64,000 bases of DNA from JBCCLJ01 sp039026915 (GTDB lineage Bacteria; Acidobacteriota; Thermoanaerobaculia; Multivoradales; Multivoraceae): NCBI GenBank assembly GCA_039026915.1, contig JBCCLJ010000011.1:1-64000 (forward strand), read 5' to 3'. Within the stretch, counting starts at the first letter, position 1. Each line of letters opens with the position of its first letter. A program made the translations under genes and the position numbers. Positions 1 through 8,113 of this stretch are shown here, piece by piece. A model generated the notes under the pieces. The model made no database searches. It was given only the letters and a program-made list of their open reading frames with translations, and was not told where the DNA came from.

Positions 1-297
1 CTGGAGCGATCTCCTCCGATCGATCTGCTGTTCGTCGATGGCCACCACGACGAAGAAGCGACGGTGAGGTACTTCGAGCAGGCGCGCTTCGTCCTTGCGC
101 CCGATGCTCTGGTGGTCTTCGACGACATCGACTGGTCCGACGGCATGCGGCGGGCCTGGAGGGCGGTGACCGAAGCGGAAGGGGTCGAGGCTTCGGTGGC
201 CCTCGGCGACCTCGGCGTCGTGGCGCTGGGCAACGGGGCGAGGGAGACGACGCGACTCCAGGTACCAGCGAGGATGGTTCGCTACTCGCAGCCGTGA
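1..297 (+). CDS. Class I SAM-dependent methyltransferase, C-terminal part (5' cut by window)
   Basis: The reading frame is already open at base 1 and stops at 295-297, so only the last 98 residues are visible. The sequence LLFVDGHHDEEATVRYF followed by LAPDALVVFDDIDW fits the later strands of the Methyltransf_24 type of class I methyltransferase: an acidic FVDGxH strand, a helix, then a strand ending in the DD(I/T)xW motif. The SAM-binding glycine loop would lie upstream of the window. The substrate cannot be told. The next gene is on the opposite strand, about 130 bases away. Confidence 0.6.
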   Translation: MERSPPIDLLFVDGHHDEEATVRYFEQARFVLAPDALVVFDDIDWSDGMRRAWRAVTEAEGVEASVALGDLGVVALGNGARETTRLQVPARMVRYSQP

Positions 298-423
298 CCG
301 CCGAGCTTCGCGCGCTCGCCGCGGTTCCCCTTGCTGAGCCGGAGTCCGCCGCAGGCGAGCCTGGCGCTTTTCCGCTCGCTGCGCCGCAGGCCAAGCCGGT
401 CCTGATCCTCGGCGCCGTCGACC

Positions 424-1623
424 TCAGTGTGGATGTGCTTCGAGGTGCTGGCGCAGCAGGTCCTTGCCGTAGTCGTTGCCGTTGGGCGTGCGCACGACGA
501 CGTGGATGTGCTGCCGACTCGGGACCGGCGGCATGAGGTGCCGCAGGTTCGCCGGACGCTGGTGGTCGAACTCGATGAGGATCACCGGGCTGTGGATCCG
601 GTAGTAGTAGACAGCGTCGTCCTCCTGGCCGCCGATCCAGGCGAAGTAGGTGCGGTCGAGATGGGCCTCGATCTCATCGAGCCAGACGTCCGCGTGCTCG
701 TCGCGCAGGTTGTCGGTGTAGAGCTCGATGAGCCGCAGCAGCGCCGTGCGGCTCTCCGGCGGCAGCTCGTTGCCGGCTACACCCTCATAGTCGAGGGTGA
801 AGTTGTCCTGACCGGCTTCGCCCTGATTGTTGTTGCCCTTCTTCTTCGCGCTGAGCACCGCGCGCTCGCGCAGGCTGTCGGGTAGCGAGCGTAGGAGCTC
901 CAAGCCCCGGCTCTGCTCCTCCTGCAGGATCGTCGTGCCCGCGTACTTGCCCGATTCGGCCGTCACCGGTTCGGAGCCGACAAAGGTCGGCGTCATCACG
1001 ACCTGGTCGCCGACGACGAAGAAGTTGACGATCAGGTGATGACCGTCGAGCTGCCAGCCCCAAGGATTCGTGGCGTGCGGTTCACCCATGAGGGTCAGGT
1101 GGTAGAGCCATTCTCCGAACTCGACGAAGTTGTCGCCGTCGAGCTCGCCGAGCGTGTGGTTGAGGCGCATGATGTCTCGGCTCAGCTCGAGGCCCTTGGC
1201 GGAGAGTGACGTGCGGAGCAGGTTGAGAGCGAGCTCGCGCTGCGCTTCGTCCATCTCTTCGAAGCTCACTCCGTGGCGCACGTAGAAGTGTTGATTCATC
1301 CAGCGACGCCACTCATCGTCGTCGACGGCGAACTGCGTCGATGCACGCTGCTCGTCCGAAAGTCCCCTGAGGAAGGCGAATGCGGCTTCTCGTACCGGCT
1401 CGGTGGACACACCGTCGGAGCCGAGGTGGAAGAGATCTCTCTCCATGCCGTTCGAGGTCGCAATGCCGACGTACGGCGTTTCGGCAACGCGCTTCTCGAA
1501 GCGGTCCGACATCTTGCGGAAGCGCTCGAAGAGCTCTTCGTGCTGAGCCGCGAGGAGGCCGCCGGACGCGACGGCCACGGAGAGCGCGGCAGCGATGGAG
1601 CGTGGCGAGAGCGTTGGATTCAT
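424..1623 (-). CDS. Secreted DUF3500 family protein
   Basis: This is a 399-residue protein with an N-terminal signal peptide (MNPTLSPRSIAAALSVAVASGG, cleavage near LLAAQ). The rest matches the DUF3500 family in length and pattern: an early helical part with FLRGLSDEQR, the central segment NPWGWQLDGHHLIVNFFVV, TPTFVGSEP, and a late HSPVILIEFDHQRP segment followed by HIHVVVRTPNGNDYGKDLL. The family is common in environmental bacteria and has no established function. Its conserved His and Trp residues suggest metal or ligand binding, but that is inference. The gene is monocistronic, with the opposite-strand methyltransferase tail on one side and a co-oriented barrel gene 84 bases upstream. Confidence 0.85.
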   Translation of the reverse strand: MNPTLSPRSIAAALSVAVASGGLLAAQHEELFERFRKMSDRFEKRVAETPYVGIATSNGMERDLFHLGSDGVSTEPVREAAFAFLRGLSDEQRASTQFAVDDDEWRRWMNQHFYVRHGVSFEEMDEAQRELALNLLRTSLSAKGLELSRDIMRLNHTLGELDGDNFVEFGEWLYHLTLMGEPHATNPWGWQLDGHHLIVNFFVVGDQVVMTPTFVGSEPVTAESGKYAGTTILQEEQSRGLELLRSLPDSLRERAVLSAKKKGNNNQGEAGQDNFTLDYEGVAGNELPPESRTALLRLIELYTDNLRDEHADVWLDEIEAHLDRTYFAWIGGQEDDAVYYYRIHSPVILIEFDHQRPANLRHLMPPVPSRQHIHVVVRTPNGNDYGKDLLRQHLEAHPH

Positions 1624-1707
1624 GGTTACCTCGCTGTGTCTTTACTTCACAGCTTAGTCTCTCGGCGGCTTGCTGAGCCACCGACTTACCGTCTTCTCGT
1701 CTCGAGC

Positions 1708-2415
1708 TCAGAAGCGGTAGAAGACACTGAAGCGCACGACGGGGAAGATCTCGTAGTCGTCGACCTCCTCCTGAAGCTCGCGCTCCTCCTGTTCGAGAAA
1801 GGACTGCGCCAGAAAGTCGAGCTCCGGAATCTGATCGAGAGGTAGGCCGGTCTGTGCGCGTACGTCGACGTCCGGCTCGCCGAAGAAGATGGCGCCGAGG
1901 TCGAAGGCGAAGCCGATGCCGCGGTCGGACCGAGACGAACGAAAACCGAGCCCGGCGTACGGCGCGACGGAGTCGAGGTCTGCGCTGGCCTCGAGCGTGC
2001 CGAAGTCGACCGGACCGAGGATCTGACGAATCTGCTCGAGCGCTCCCGGTCCGAACTCGCGCAGAGCGAGATCCTCCAGAGGGGCGCTGCCGCGAATGTC
2101 GTGGTCTTGGAAGACGACGCCCGCGCTCAGGTGGAAGCTGCCACCGAAGGGAGAGACGTCGATGACGAGAGCGGCCGAGCGCAGGTCGGCGTCACCTTCG
2201 TAGCGAACGTTGTCGGTGGAGAAAGACTCCGAAGCCGAGAAGGCGGCCGCGGAGATACGTCCTCGCAGCCGGCGGTTCCAGGCGTGGGCCAGTTCGAGAC
2301 CCCCGCCTTCTGTCGAAGCGACGAAGCCGAGGTCCGTTTGGGCGTTCTGCGCCGCCGCCGGTGCGAGACAAGGGAGAGTGAGGAGAGCGAAGAGCCAGAG
2401 ACGGCTTCGGATCAT
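1708..2415 (-). CDS. Outer-membrane beta-barrel domain protein
   Basis: A 235-residue secreted protein. I chose the ATG at 2415 because an AGGAGG Shine-Dalgarno sequence lies just upstream and a clean signal peptide follows (MIRSRLWLFALLTLPCLAPAAAQ). The frame stays open upstream, but that extension has no signal. The mature part alternates hydrophobic and polar residues, with glycine- and aromatic-rich strands (LSAGVVFQDHD, YAGLGFRSSRSDRGIGFAFDLG), and ends in VVRFSVFYRF. A terminal Phe of this kind is the usual beta-signal of BamA-inserted barrels. An eight-stranded barrel of about this size is likely. The function is unknown. Confidence 0.65.
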   Translation of the reverse strand: MIRSRLWLFALLTLPCLAPAAAQNAQTDLGFVASTEGGGLELAHAWNRRLRGRISAAAFSASESFSTDNVRYEGDADLRSAALVIDVSPFGGSFHLSAGVVFQDHDIRGSAPLEDLALREFGPGALEQIRQILGPVDFGTLEASADLDSVAPYAGLGFRSSRSDRGIGFAFDLGAIFFGEPDVDVRAQTGLPLDQIPELDFLAQSFLEQEERELQEEVDDYEIFPVVRFSVFYRF

Positions 2416-2539
2416 GGGGGCCTCCTGTGGAGCGCCAAAGACGCAAATATGCAGTAATGGCATGAAGTCTATAAGAGAGCTACAAGCCACCCGAAGGCCC
2501 CCACAGGCCGCGCCCACTGATCGAGGGCTTTGTCCCGAG

Positions 2540-3850
2540 CTACTCGAGGGTCTCGGTCAGCGCCTGGTAGGTCGCCACCTTGAGGTCCGAGCGGAAGGGA
2601 TAGGGCGAACCCATCAGCTGGATCATTCCGACGACGACCACTTCCTCGACCGGATCGATCCAGAAGACCGTGCCGGCAGCGCCGCCCCAGTTGTATTCAC
2701 CGGCGCTCCCCATCACGCCGCCCGCCGCCGGGTCGGTGACGATGCCGAAGCCGAGCCCGAAGCCGAAGCCACGCAGCGGCTGGCCGAGAGTTGGCGTCTC
2801 ACCGTTGCCACCCGAAGTGATGCTGGCCGGTAGGTGGTTCGACGCCATGTAGGCGACCGTCTTCGGCCCGAGAATGCGCGCATCGCCGAGTCTTCCGCCA
2901 TTGCGCATCGCCTCGGCGAAGCGCATGTAGTCGCGCGTCGAGCCGACGAGTCCGCCGCCGCCGCTGAAGAGCGTCACCGTCTCGTAGTTCTGCATCGCCT
3001 CCATGCCGCCCATCGGGATCTGCGTCAGCTTCTGAGTCTGCGGATTGATGTAGTGATTGGGGAGAAAGCGGCCCAGCTTCTCCTTCGGTACGGCGAAGAA
3101 CGTGTCGACCATGCCGAGCGGCTCGAAGATGTTCTCCTGCAGGTACTCGTCGAAGCTCTTGCCGCTGATGCGCTGCACCACCAGGCCCGTGACGTCGACG
3201 GCGATCGAGTAGTGCCAACGGTCGCCCGGCTGGAACTTGAGAGGCAGCTCGGCGACCTTCCGTGCGAAGTCGTCGAGGTCTTCGGAGGCCCACAGCTTGG
3301 CCTTCTCGTACTCCGCGTCGACCGGGTCGTTCTGGGGGTCGAAGCCGTAGGAGAAGCCGGCGGTGTGCGTCAGCAGGTGCTGCATCGTCATCTCGCGCTC
3401 GACCGGCACGCGCGTGCCGTCCTCCTGCAGCACTTCGAGCTCCTTGAATTCGGGCACGAACTTGGAGACCGGATCGCTGAGATGGAAGCGGCCCTGCTCG
3501 TAGAGCTGCATGATGGCTGCCGCGGTGATCGGCTTGGTCATCGAGTAGATGCGAAAGAGATCGTCCTTTTCGAGCGGACGCTCGTCGCTGGCGCCCTTCT
3601 GGCCGACGGCTTCGAAGTGCACGACTTCGCCGCGTCGCGCGACCATGGTGACGACGCCGGCGAGCTGACCTTCGTCGACGTAGGCCTGGGTCATGTTGGT
3701 GATGCGACCGAGGCGTTCGCTCGAGAACCCCTGCGATTCGGGGCTGACGACCGGCATCTCTTCGGCGAAGGCGGCGCCGGAGAAGGCGAGTGCGACGGAA
3801 GCGAGCGCGAAGGACAGCGGCGTTGCAAAGCGCGACAGTTTGCGGGTCAT
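2540..3850 (-). CDS. Secreted serine hydrolase, beta-lactamase / EstB family
   Basis: A 436-residue protein with a Sec signal peptide (MTRKLSRFATPLSFALASVAL, cleavage near AFA). The ATG at 3850 follows an AGGAG ribosome site. The S-x-x-K motif of class C beta-lactamases and family VIII esterases is SMTK (Ser103, Lys106), set in FRIYSMTKPITAAAIMQL. The second motif is a Tyr in WHYSIAVDVTG, and a glycine-rich GGAAGTVFWIDP stands near the C-terminus. The architecture fits a periplasmic esterase or D-aminopeptidase-like enzyme rather than a resistance beta-lactamase. The substrate is unknown. It is transcribed away from another serine hydrolase that starts at 4065. Confidence 0.85.
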   Translation of the reverse strand: MTRKLSRFATPLSFALASVALAFSGAAFAEEMPVVSPESQGFSSERLGRITNMTQAYVDEGQLAGVVTMVARRGEVVHFEAVGQKGASDERPLEKDDLFRIYSMTKPITAAAIMQLYEQGRFHLSDPVSKFVPEFKELEVLQEDGTRVPVEREMTMQHLLTHTAGFSYGFDPQNDPVDAEYEKAKLWASEDLDDFARKVAELPLKFQPGDRWHYSIAVDVTGLVVQRISGKSFDEYLQENIFEPLGMVDTFFAVPKEKLGRFLPNHYINPQTQKLTQIPMGGMEAMQNYETVTLFSGGGGLVGSTRDYMRFAEAMRNGGRLGDARILGPKTVAYMASNHLPASITSGGNGETPTLGQPLRGFGFGLGFGIVTDPAAGGVMGSAGEYNWGGAAGTVFWIDPVEEVVVVGMIQLMGSPYPFRSDLKVATYQALTETLE

Positions 3851-4016
3851 GTTGTCTCCTGGATGTTCGTGTCGAAGGATGACACACACCTTCGCTTTCA
3901 ACCGATGCGAGGCCTCCACGAGCTTGCCGACGGGAAGCGTTGCGGTTCAGCGGGCAGCCAACGCGTCGTCGCGAGGAGCACGAACCGGCTCGCGGCTCCG
4001 TCGATTTCACACTGAC

Positions 4017-4022
4017 TACAAT
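4017..4022 (+). promoter_or_regulatory. Candidate -10 element for the 4065 gene
   Basis: TACAAT matches five of six bases of the sigma-70 -10 consensus. It sits 42 bases before the start codon, in the 214-base gap between two divergent serine hydrolase genes. No good -35 is visible at the expected distance, so this is a weak call. Confidence 0.25.
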
Positions 4023-4064
4023 GATCGGCGAGACCCCGAGAGAAGCTCCTTGAAGGAGGCCGAG

Positions 4065-5315
4065 ATGCTGCATCCCATCCTCAACCGTCGATCGCTGGTT
4101 CTGAGTCTCGCCTTGGCCGCGTGTCTCGCGGCCTGTGCGACGAACGACGAGCAGGTACCGTCGGAAGTGCCCGGCGCTTCGTCGCTCTCCCCCGAAGCCC
4201 TCGAGGACCTCGCGACTTCGTTTCAGGCCGCCCTGGAGGAAGCTCAGGCCAGTGCGGCGGGGGGCGAAGACAACTTTCCTGGCGGTACCGCCGCCTTTCT
4301 TCTGCCCGACGGAACGCTCCGTGCCTTCGCCGTCGGCATGAACGACGAGGAGCGCGGACTCGAAATGACGCCCGACCTGCTGATGCCGTCGGGAAGCATC
4401 GGCAAGACCTACGTCGGTGCGACGGCTCTGGCCCTGGCGCGCGAGGGCCGGCTCGACCTCGACGCCAGGATCGCCGACTTCTTCGGCGAGGAAGAGTGGT
4501 TCGCCCGCCTGCCGAACGGGCCGGAGATCACGGTTCGTCACTTGGCGACACACACGAGCGGCCTCATCGACCACGCCTTCGACTCCGAGGCTTTCGTCGC
4601 TGAAGCGAAGAAACGCACCGATCCGGACGACTACTTCGAGCCGCTCGAACTCGTCGAGCTCGTGCTCGATCAGGAGCCCCTCTTCGCGCCGGGCGCGGGG
4701 TACGACTACACCGACACCGGCTTCATCCTGCTCGGGCTGGTTATCGAGAAGGCTGCTGGCGCGACGTTCTACGACGAGGTGCGAAGGCTCTTCCTCGATC
4801 CGCTGGGCCTCGATCACACCGTGCCCGCCGATCGTCGCGACGTACCGAACGTCGCGCAGGGCTACGCGCACACCGGTGCCGAGTTCTTCGGTACGCCGTT
4901 CGAGATGATCGATGCCGAGGGCAGGCTTGGGCTTCATCCGCTCACCGAGTGGACCGGAGGCGGGTTCTACAACAACCCGCAGTCCCTCGTGCGTTGGGCC
5001 AAGGCGCTCTACGAGGGCGACGCGATCGCCGGCGACTACGTCGACGAGCTGGTGACTCCGGTCTTTCCCGAGAGCGAAGAGGTCGCCTACGGCTTGGGGC
5101 AGTTCGTGGCTCGAACCTCGCGAGGGCCGGTCTACGGACACTCGGGCTTCTTCCCCGGCTACAACTCGCGCGTCATGTACGTCGTCGATCACGGCTTTGC
5201 GGTCGCTCTGCAGATCAACTCGGACACGACGAAGGTCGGTGAGCATACGGAGACGCTGGCGCGCGTCGTCATCGAAGCACTGGAAGCGGCGGGGAGCGTG
5301 CAAGACGCGGCGTAG
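4065..5315 (+). CDS. Lipoprotein serine hydrolase, beta-lactamase family
   Basis: A 416-residue protein started at the ATG at 4065, which follows AAGGAGG. The N-terminus is a lipoprotein signal, with two overlapping lipobox options (LAAC at residues 17-20 and 21-24). The catalytic S-x-x-K is SIGK (Ser111, Lys114). Further motifs are YDYTDTG (Y-x-N-like) and GHSGFFPGYNS near the end, which stands where the third active-site motif (HxG) is expected. This is the EstB / penicillin-binding-like hydrolase fold, probably anchored in the periplasm. It belongs to the same fold family as its divergent neighbour at 2540-3850 but is not closely similar outside the motifs. It is followed 11 bases later by the 5327 gene. 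Confidence 0.85.
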   Translation: MLHPILNRRSLVLSLALAACLAACATNDEQVPSEVPGASSLSPEALEDLATSFQAALEEAQASAAGGEDNFPGGTAAFLLPDGTLRAFAVGMNDEERGLEMTPDLLMPSGSIGKTYVGATALALAREGRLDLDARIADFFGEEEWFARLPNGPEITVRHLATHTSGLIDHAFDSEAFVAEAKKRTDPDDYFEPLELVELVLDQEPLFAPGAGYDYTDTGFILLGLVIEKAAGATFYDEVRRLFLDPLGLDHTVPADRRDVPNVAQGYAHTGAEFFGTPFEMIDAEGRLGLHPLTEWTGGGFYNNPQSLVRWAKALYEGDAIAGDYVDELVTPVFPESEEVAYGLGQFVARTSRGPVYGHSGFFPGYNSRVMYVVDHGFAVALQINSDTTKVGEHTETLARVVIEALEAAGSVQDAA

Positions 5316-5326
5316 GGAGGGTGGGG

Positions 5327-6796
5327 ATGACAGGACCGAGACGTCGTCGTTGGCTCTTGACGGCAATTCTTCTGGCGGGCGCGACGGCGACGGACGTCTG
5401 GCCGTGCAGCAAGGCGGACCCTCGAGGTTTGGGCCCGGTCTGGACCGGCGAGTCCTTCGGCTACTTCGGGAGCGCTCCGCCAGGTCTTCGCAGGCCGCTG
5501 GCGCCCTGGCTGTCTGCGGGCTCAGTCGTGATTTACAGCACCAGCGGCGAGCAGTTGCTGGCCGAGCCCTACAGCGCTCCTGAGCTTGTCGAAGGACGGT
5601 TCTTTCCGCGCAAGATACTCCCCGATGGATCGGTCTGGGGCAGCGTTCGATGTGATTCGAGCGGTGCCACTCTGGAGCCACTCTGCGGCGAAACGCTCCG
5701 AGTCAGCGCGCGAGGTGACGTCCTCGAGACGTTGACCGAGGGCACGCCGTGGCCCTTTTCGCAGGATCTCCCGACGGAGCTGCGCGGAGGTGGCAGGAAC
5801 GGCGAAGACGGGCCGTATCGCTTGCTCGTCCAGTGGCCGGGGCGGGAGGAGCCTGTGGTGCTCACCTCGCCCTTCACCGAGAAGCGCTCACCCTACGGTC
5901 CGGGCTGGTCCACCGGACGGGACGGCGAGCTGGCGGTAATGTGGTTCTCGGACTCGCGGGTCGCGGTGGTCCTTTTCGACTCGCGGGGCGACGAAGTCTG
6001 GCGCCGCGAGTATCCGCGTTCGTTCGACTCCAGACGTGAAGAGGGAGCGGAAGCAACTCTCGACCTGGCCGAGGGCCGCATGATCGTGGCCCCGGATGGT
6101 TCCCTGGTCATTGGTGCCTGGGGCATCAACCCGGACTGTTCTCCTCGCCACCGCTCTTCGTTCGTCGTGCTCGATGCCCAGGGAGGTTTGCGCGCTCGCG
6201 TCGACGGACCCCAGGTGGAGGGGATGGCTCTGTCGCCCGAGGGTCGGCTCGCCGTACGTCGCGGTCCGTTCACCCAGGATCTGGAGCTCTTCAACCTCGA
6301 CGGAGAGCTGATCGCAGAGCTCCCTCAGCCGTCCCAGTGGAAGGAGGAGGAGGCACGCCTCCGCGCCGAGGCGAAGCGGGTGACGGAGGAGAGCGATCCG
6401 GCGGATTGGTTTCGCTACTTCGAGTTCATGCCGAGTGCTTTCTCGAGAGTGAGAGGCTGGGTCGTCGAGACTTGGCCCTCAGCCGCTGACGTGCTGCCTG
6501 CCAGCCTGGCGCTGCGCTTCGCTGAGGACCTCTGCGCCCTCGAAGAGGAGCGCGCTCCGGGCGTGGTGCTGGGCGCCTTTCTCGAGGAGAGGCACTTCTC
6601 GCGCCGACTCGTGGCCCTGTCCGGATTGAGCCAGTGTTTCGAGGAGCCGCCGGCGGAGATCGCGGACTTTCTCGAGGCTCTCCTTGCGAGAAAGGATGGT
6701 GAGGCGATGTACTACCTCGGGAAAGCTCGGGAGCGTTGGCCTTCTCTGGGCTCGGCAGCTGCACCGTCGAAGGCTACGAAAGACGAGGGGCCCTGA
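5327..6796 (+). CDS. Secreted protein of unknown function (short paralogue of 8114-11179)
   Basis: A 489-residue protein starting at the ATG at 5327 after GGGAGGGTGGGG. It begins with a Sec-type signal (RRRWLLTAILLAGATATDVW) followed by a Cys. I recognise no named family. It aligns along nearly its whole length with the first half of the protein at 8114-11179. Shared blocks are VWTGES(F/W), FYGS-like PPGLR/PPALR, a GxxWG(S/V)V(R/S)C segment, GDVLEV, a GDLAVVWF-like strand, and the P(A/T)(E/D)(I/V) block near the end. The middle alternates short strands and loops, like a propeller, and the last 120 residues are helical. It may be co-transcribed with the serine hydrolase just upstream. The function is unknown. 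Confidence 0.7.
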   Translation: MTGPRRRRWLLTAILLAGATATDVWPCSKADPRGLGPVWTGESFGYFGSAPPGLRRPLAPWLSAGSVVIYSTSGEQLLAEPYSAPELVEGRFFPRKILPDGSVWGSVRCDSSGATLEPLCGETLRVSARGDVLETLTEGTPWPFSQDLPTELRGGGRNGEDGPYRLLVQWPGREEPVVLTSPFTEKRSPYGPGWSTGRDGELAVMWFSDSRVAVVLFDSRGDEVWRREYPRSFDSRREEGAEATLDLAEGRMIVAPDGSLVIGAWGINPDCSPRHRSSFVVLDAQGGLRARVDGPQVEGMALSPEGRLAVRRGPFTQDLELFNLDGELIAELPQPSQWKEEEARLRAEAKRVTEESDPADWFRYFEFMPSAFSRVRGWVVETWPSAADVLPASLALRFAEDLCALEEERAPGVVLGAFLEERHFSRRLVALSGLSQCFEEPPAEIADFLEALLARKDGEAMYYLGKARERWPSLGSAAAPSKATKDEGP

Positions 6797-6839
6797 GCAG
6801 GCGATCCGCCTCCCTCTGCCGAGGGCGTCTTCGACTCTG

Positions 6840-7883
6840 TCAGGGCTCCCGCGACGCTCGCTCGAACCCCCGAATCGCCGAATCGAAGTCGGCAAAGTCG
6901 ATGTGCCGGGAGATCCGTCCCTCGCGGATGCGCAGCCAGGTGACGGTCAGGCCGGAGCCCACGAGCCGCTTCCCAGGCACTCCCCAGTCTTTACCGTCGA
7001 CAGTGGCCGTGATGTCGACGAGAACGACGACGTTTGACCCCGCGACGAACGACTCCCGCACCTCGGGTACGACCTCCTGAGTTCCGGAGCTTGCGTTGGC
7101 CGTGCGGTAGAAGTCGAGGACGGCGTCGCGCCCCTGGAAGCGATACGGCTCGATGTCGAAGTACTCGGCGGTGTAGTCCTCGTAGAGCACGTCTTCTGCG
7201 AGCAGGCTTGCCATCGTTGCGTAGTCGAACGACCAGACCGCCTCGAGATAGCGATCCGCGACGTTGCGCAGCGCAGCGACCTCTACAGCGTTGGGCTGTG
7301 GAAACTGCGGCCTGGTCGGAGAGGTGCTTGCGGTCTGCGCCGATGCGGCCGAAGGCGAGGTCGAATCGGAGCGGGCGGCGCTCACCTGTCGATCGACCTG
7401 CGCCATCAGCGTCTCGTAGTCGATGTGGTCGTGGTGCTTGGCGACGACCCCTTCCCGCACTTCGAGCACTGTGACGGCCGGCACACGTAGTTCGATACGG
7501 GTTCCTGGCGAGCCGAAGGGTGCCGCATCGCCTTGCGACAAGTACACCAGTTCGAAGACGACCTGGTTGCCTGCGCTGAAAGCGTGCTCGACTTCGAAGC
7601 CGCTGCTGTCGACGGACTCGACCGAGCCACGGAAGAAGTCGAAAACCGCTTCGCGCCCCTCGAAGCGCCAGGGTCCGCCGGGCAGTGCCGCAGACGTGTC
7701 ATCGACGAAGAGCAGATCCTCGGTAGTGAGCGCAGCGAGCCGGTGGAGATCGGCTTCGTAGAGGGCCTCGAGGTATCGCTTCCCGAGCTCCACCGCGTCT
7801 TGCTCGTTTGGCGCGGAAGCCCCCTGAGAGACCGAGCTCCATAGGAGAACGGCGACGGCCAGCGCGAGTCTCAGTCCGATCAT
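6840..7883 (-). CDS. Secreted protein with two tandem NTF2-like (SnoaL-type) domains
   Basis: A 347-residue protein with a signal peptide (MIGLRLALAVAVLLWSSVSQG). Two NTF2-like domains follow, at about residues 28-165 and 200-345. Each has the family pattern: a helix with RYLEA(L/V), a segment ending DVLYEDYT or DLLFVDDT, then FEGREAVFDFFRG or FQGRDAVLDFYRT, and a final strand in which REG is followed by a His (REGVVAKHHDHIDY, REGRISRHIDFADF). Such domains bind small ligands or catalyse isomerase-type reactions, but no catalytic set can be assigned. The domains are joined by a linker rich in Ser, Thr and Ala. It runs toward the 5327 gene, with 43 bases between the two stop codons. Confidence 0.75.
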   Translation of the reverse strand: MIGLRLALAVAVLLWSSVSQGASAPNEQDAVELGKRYLEALYEADLHRLAALTTEDLLFVDDTSAALPGGPWRFEGREAVFDFFRGSVESVDSSGFEVEHAFSAGNQVVFELVYLSQGDAAPFGSPGTRIELRVPAVTVLEVREGVVAKHHDHIDYETLMAQVDRQVSAARSDSTSPSAASAQTASTSPTRPQFPQPNAVEVAALRNVADRYLEAVWSFDYATMASLLAEDVLYEDYTAEYFDIEPYRFQGRDAVLDFYRTANASSGTQEVVPEVRESFVAGSNVVVLVDITATVDGKDWGVPGKRLVGSGLTVTWLRIREGRISRHIDFADFDSAIRGFERASREP

Positions 7884-8113
7884 TCTTTGCTACTCCCTCA
7901 TTCTCTTCTCGTGCTGCGGATCAAGACCGCCTCTCCGACGCTGACAGATTCCAGCCAGTTACGTCATCTTCGGCGCGGGGTTCGGTTGGGCCTGCGCAAG
8001 AACGCAGCGAGGAACTGTCGGCCGCCCACGCTGGTCTGAGCACCTGGGAAGTGCACACTGGATACGGCCTGAGTCGTCCGAAGGGTTGAATTGGCTTGTC
8101 TAGGACCATCACC

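Noticed and set aside
2799..5681. A 960-codon open frame on the minus strand
   Set aside because: It lies across two well-supported serine hydrolase genes and their gap, is Arg/Pro-rich, and shows no family motif. It is a by-product of high GC content.
6812..6825. Terminator hairpin CCCTC-TGCC-GAGGG between the 5327 and 6840 genes
   Set aside because: The stem is short and no T-run follows.
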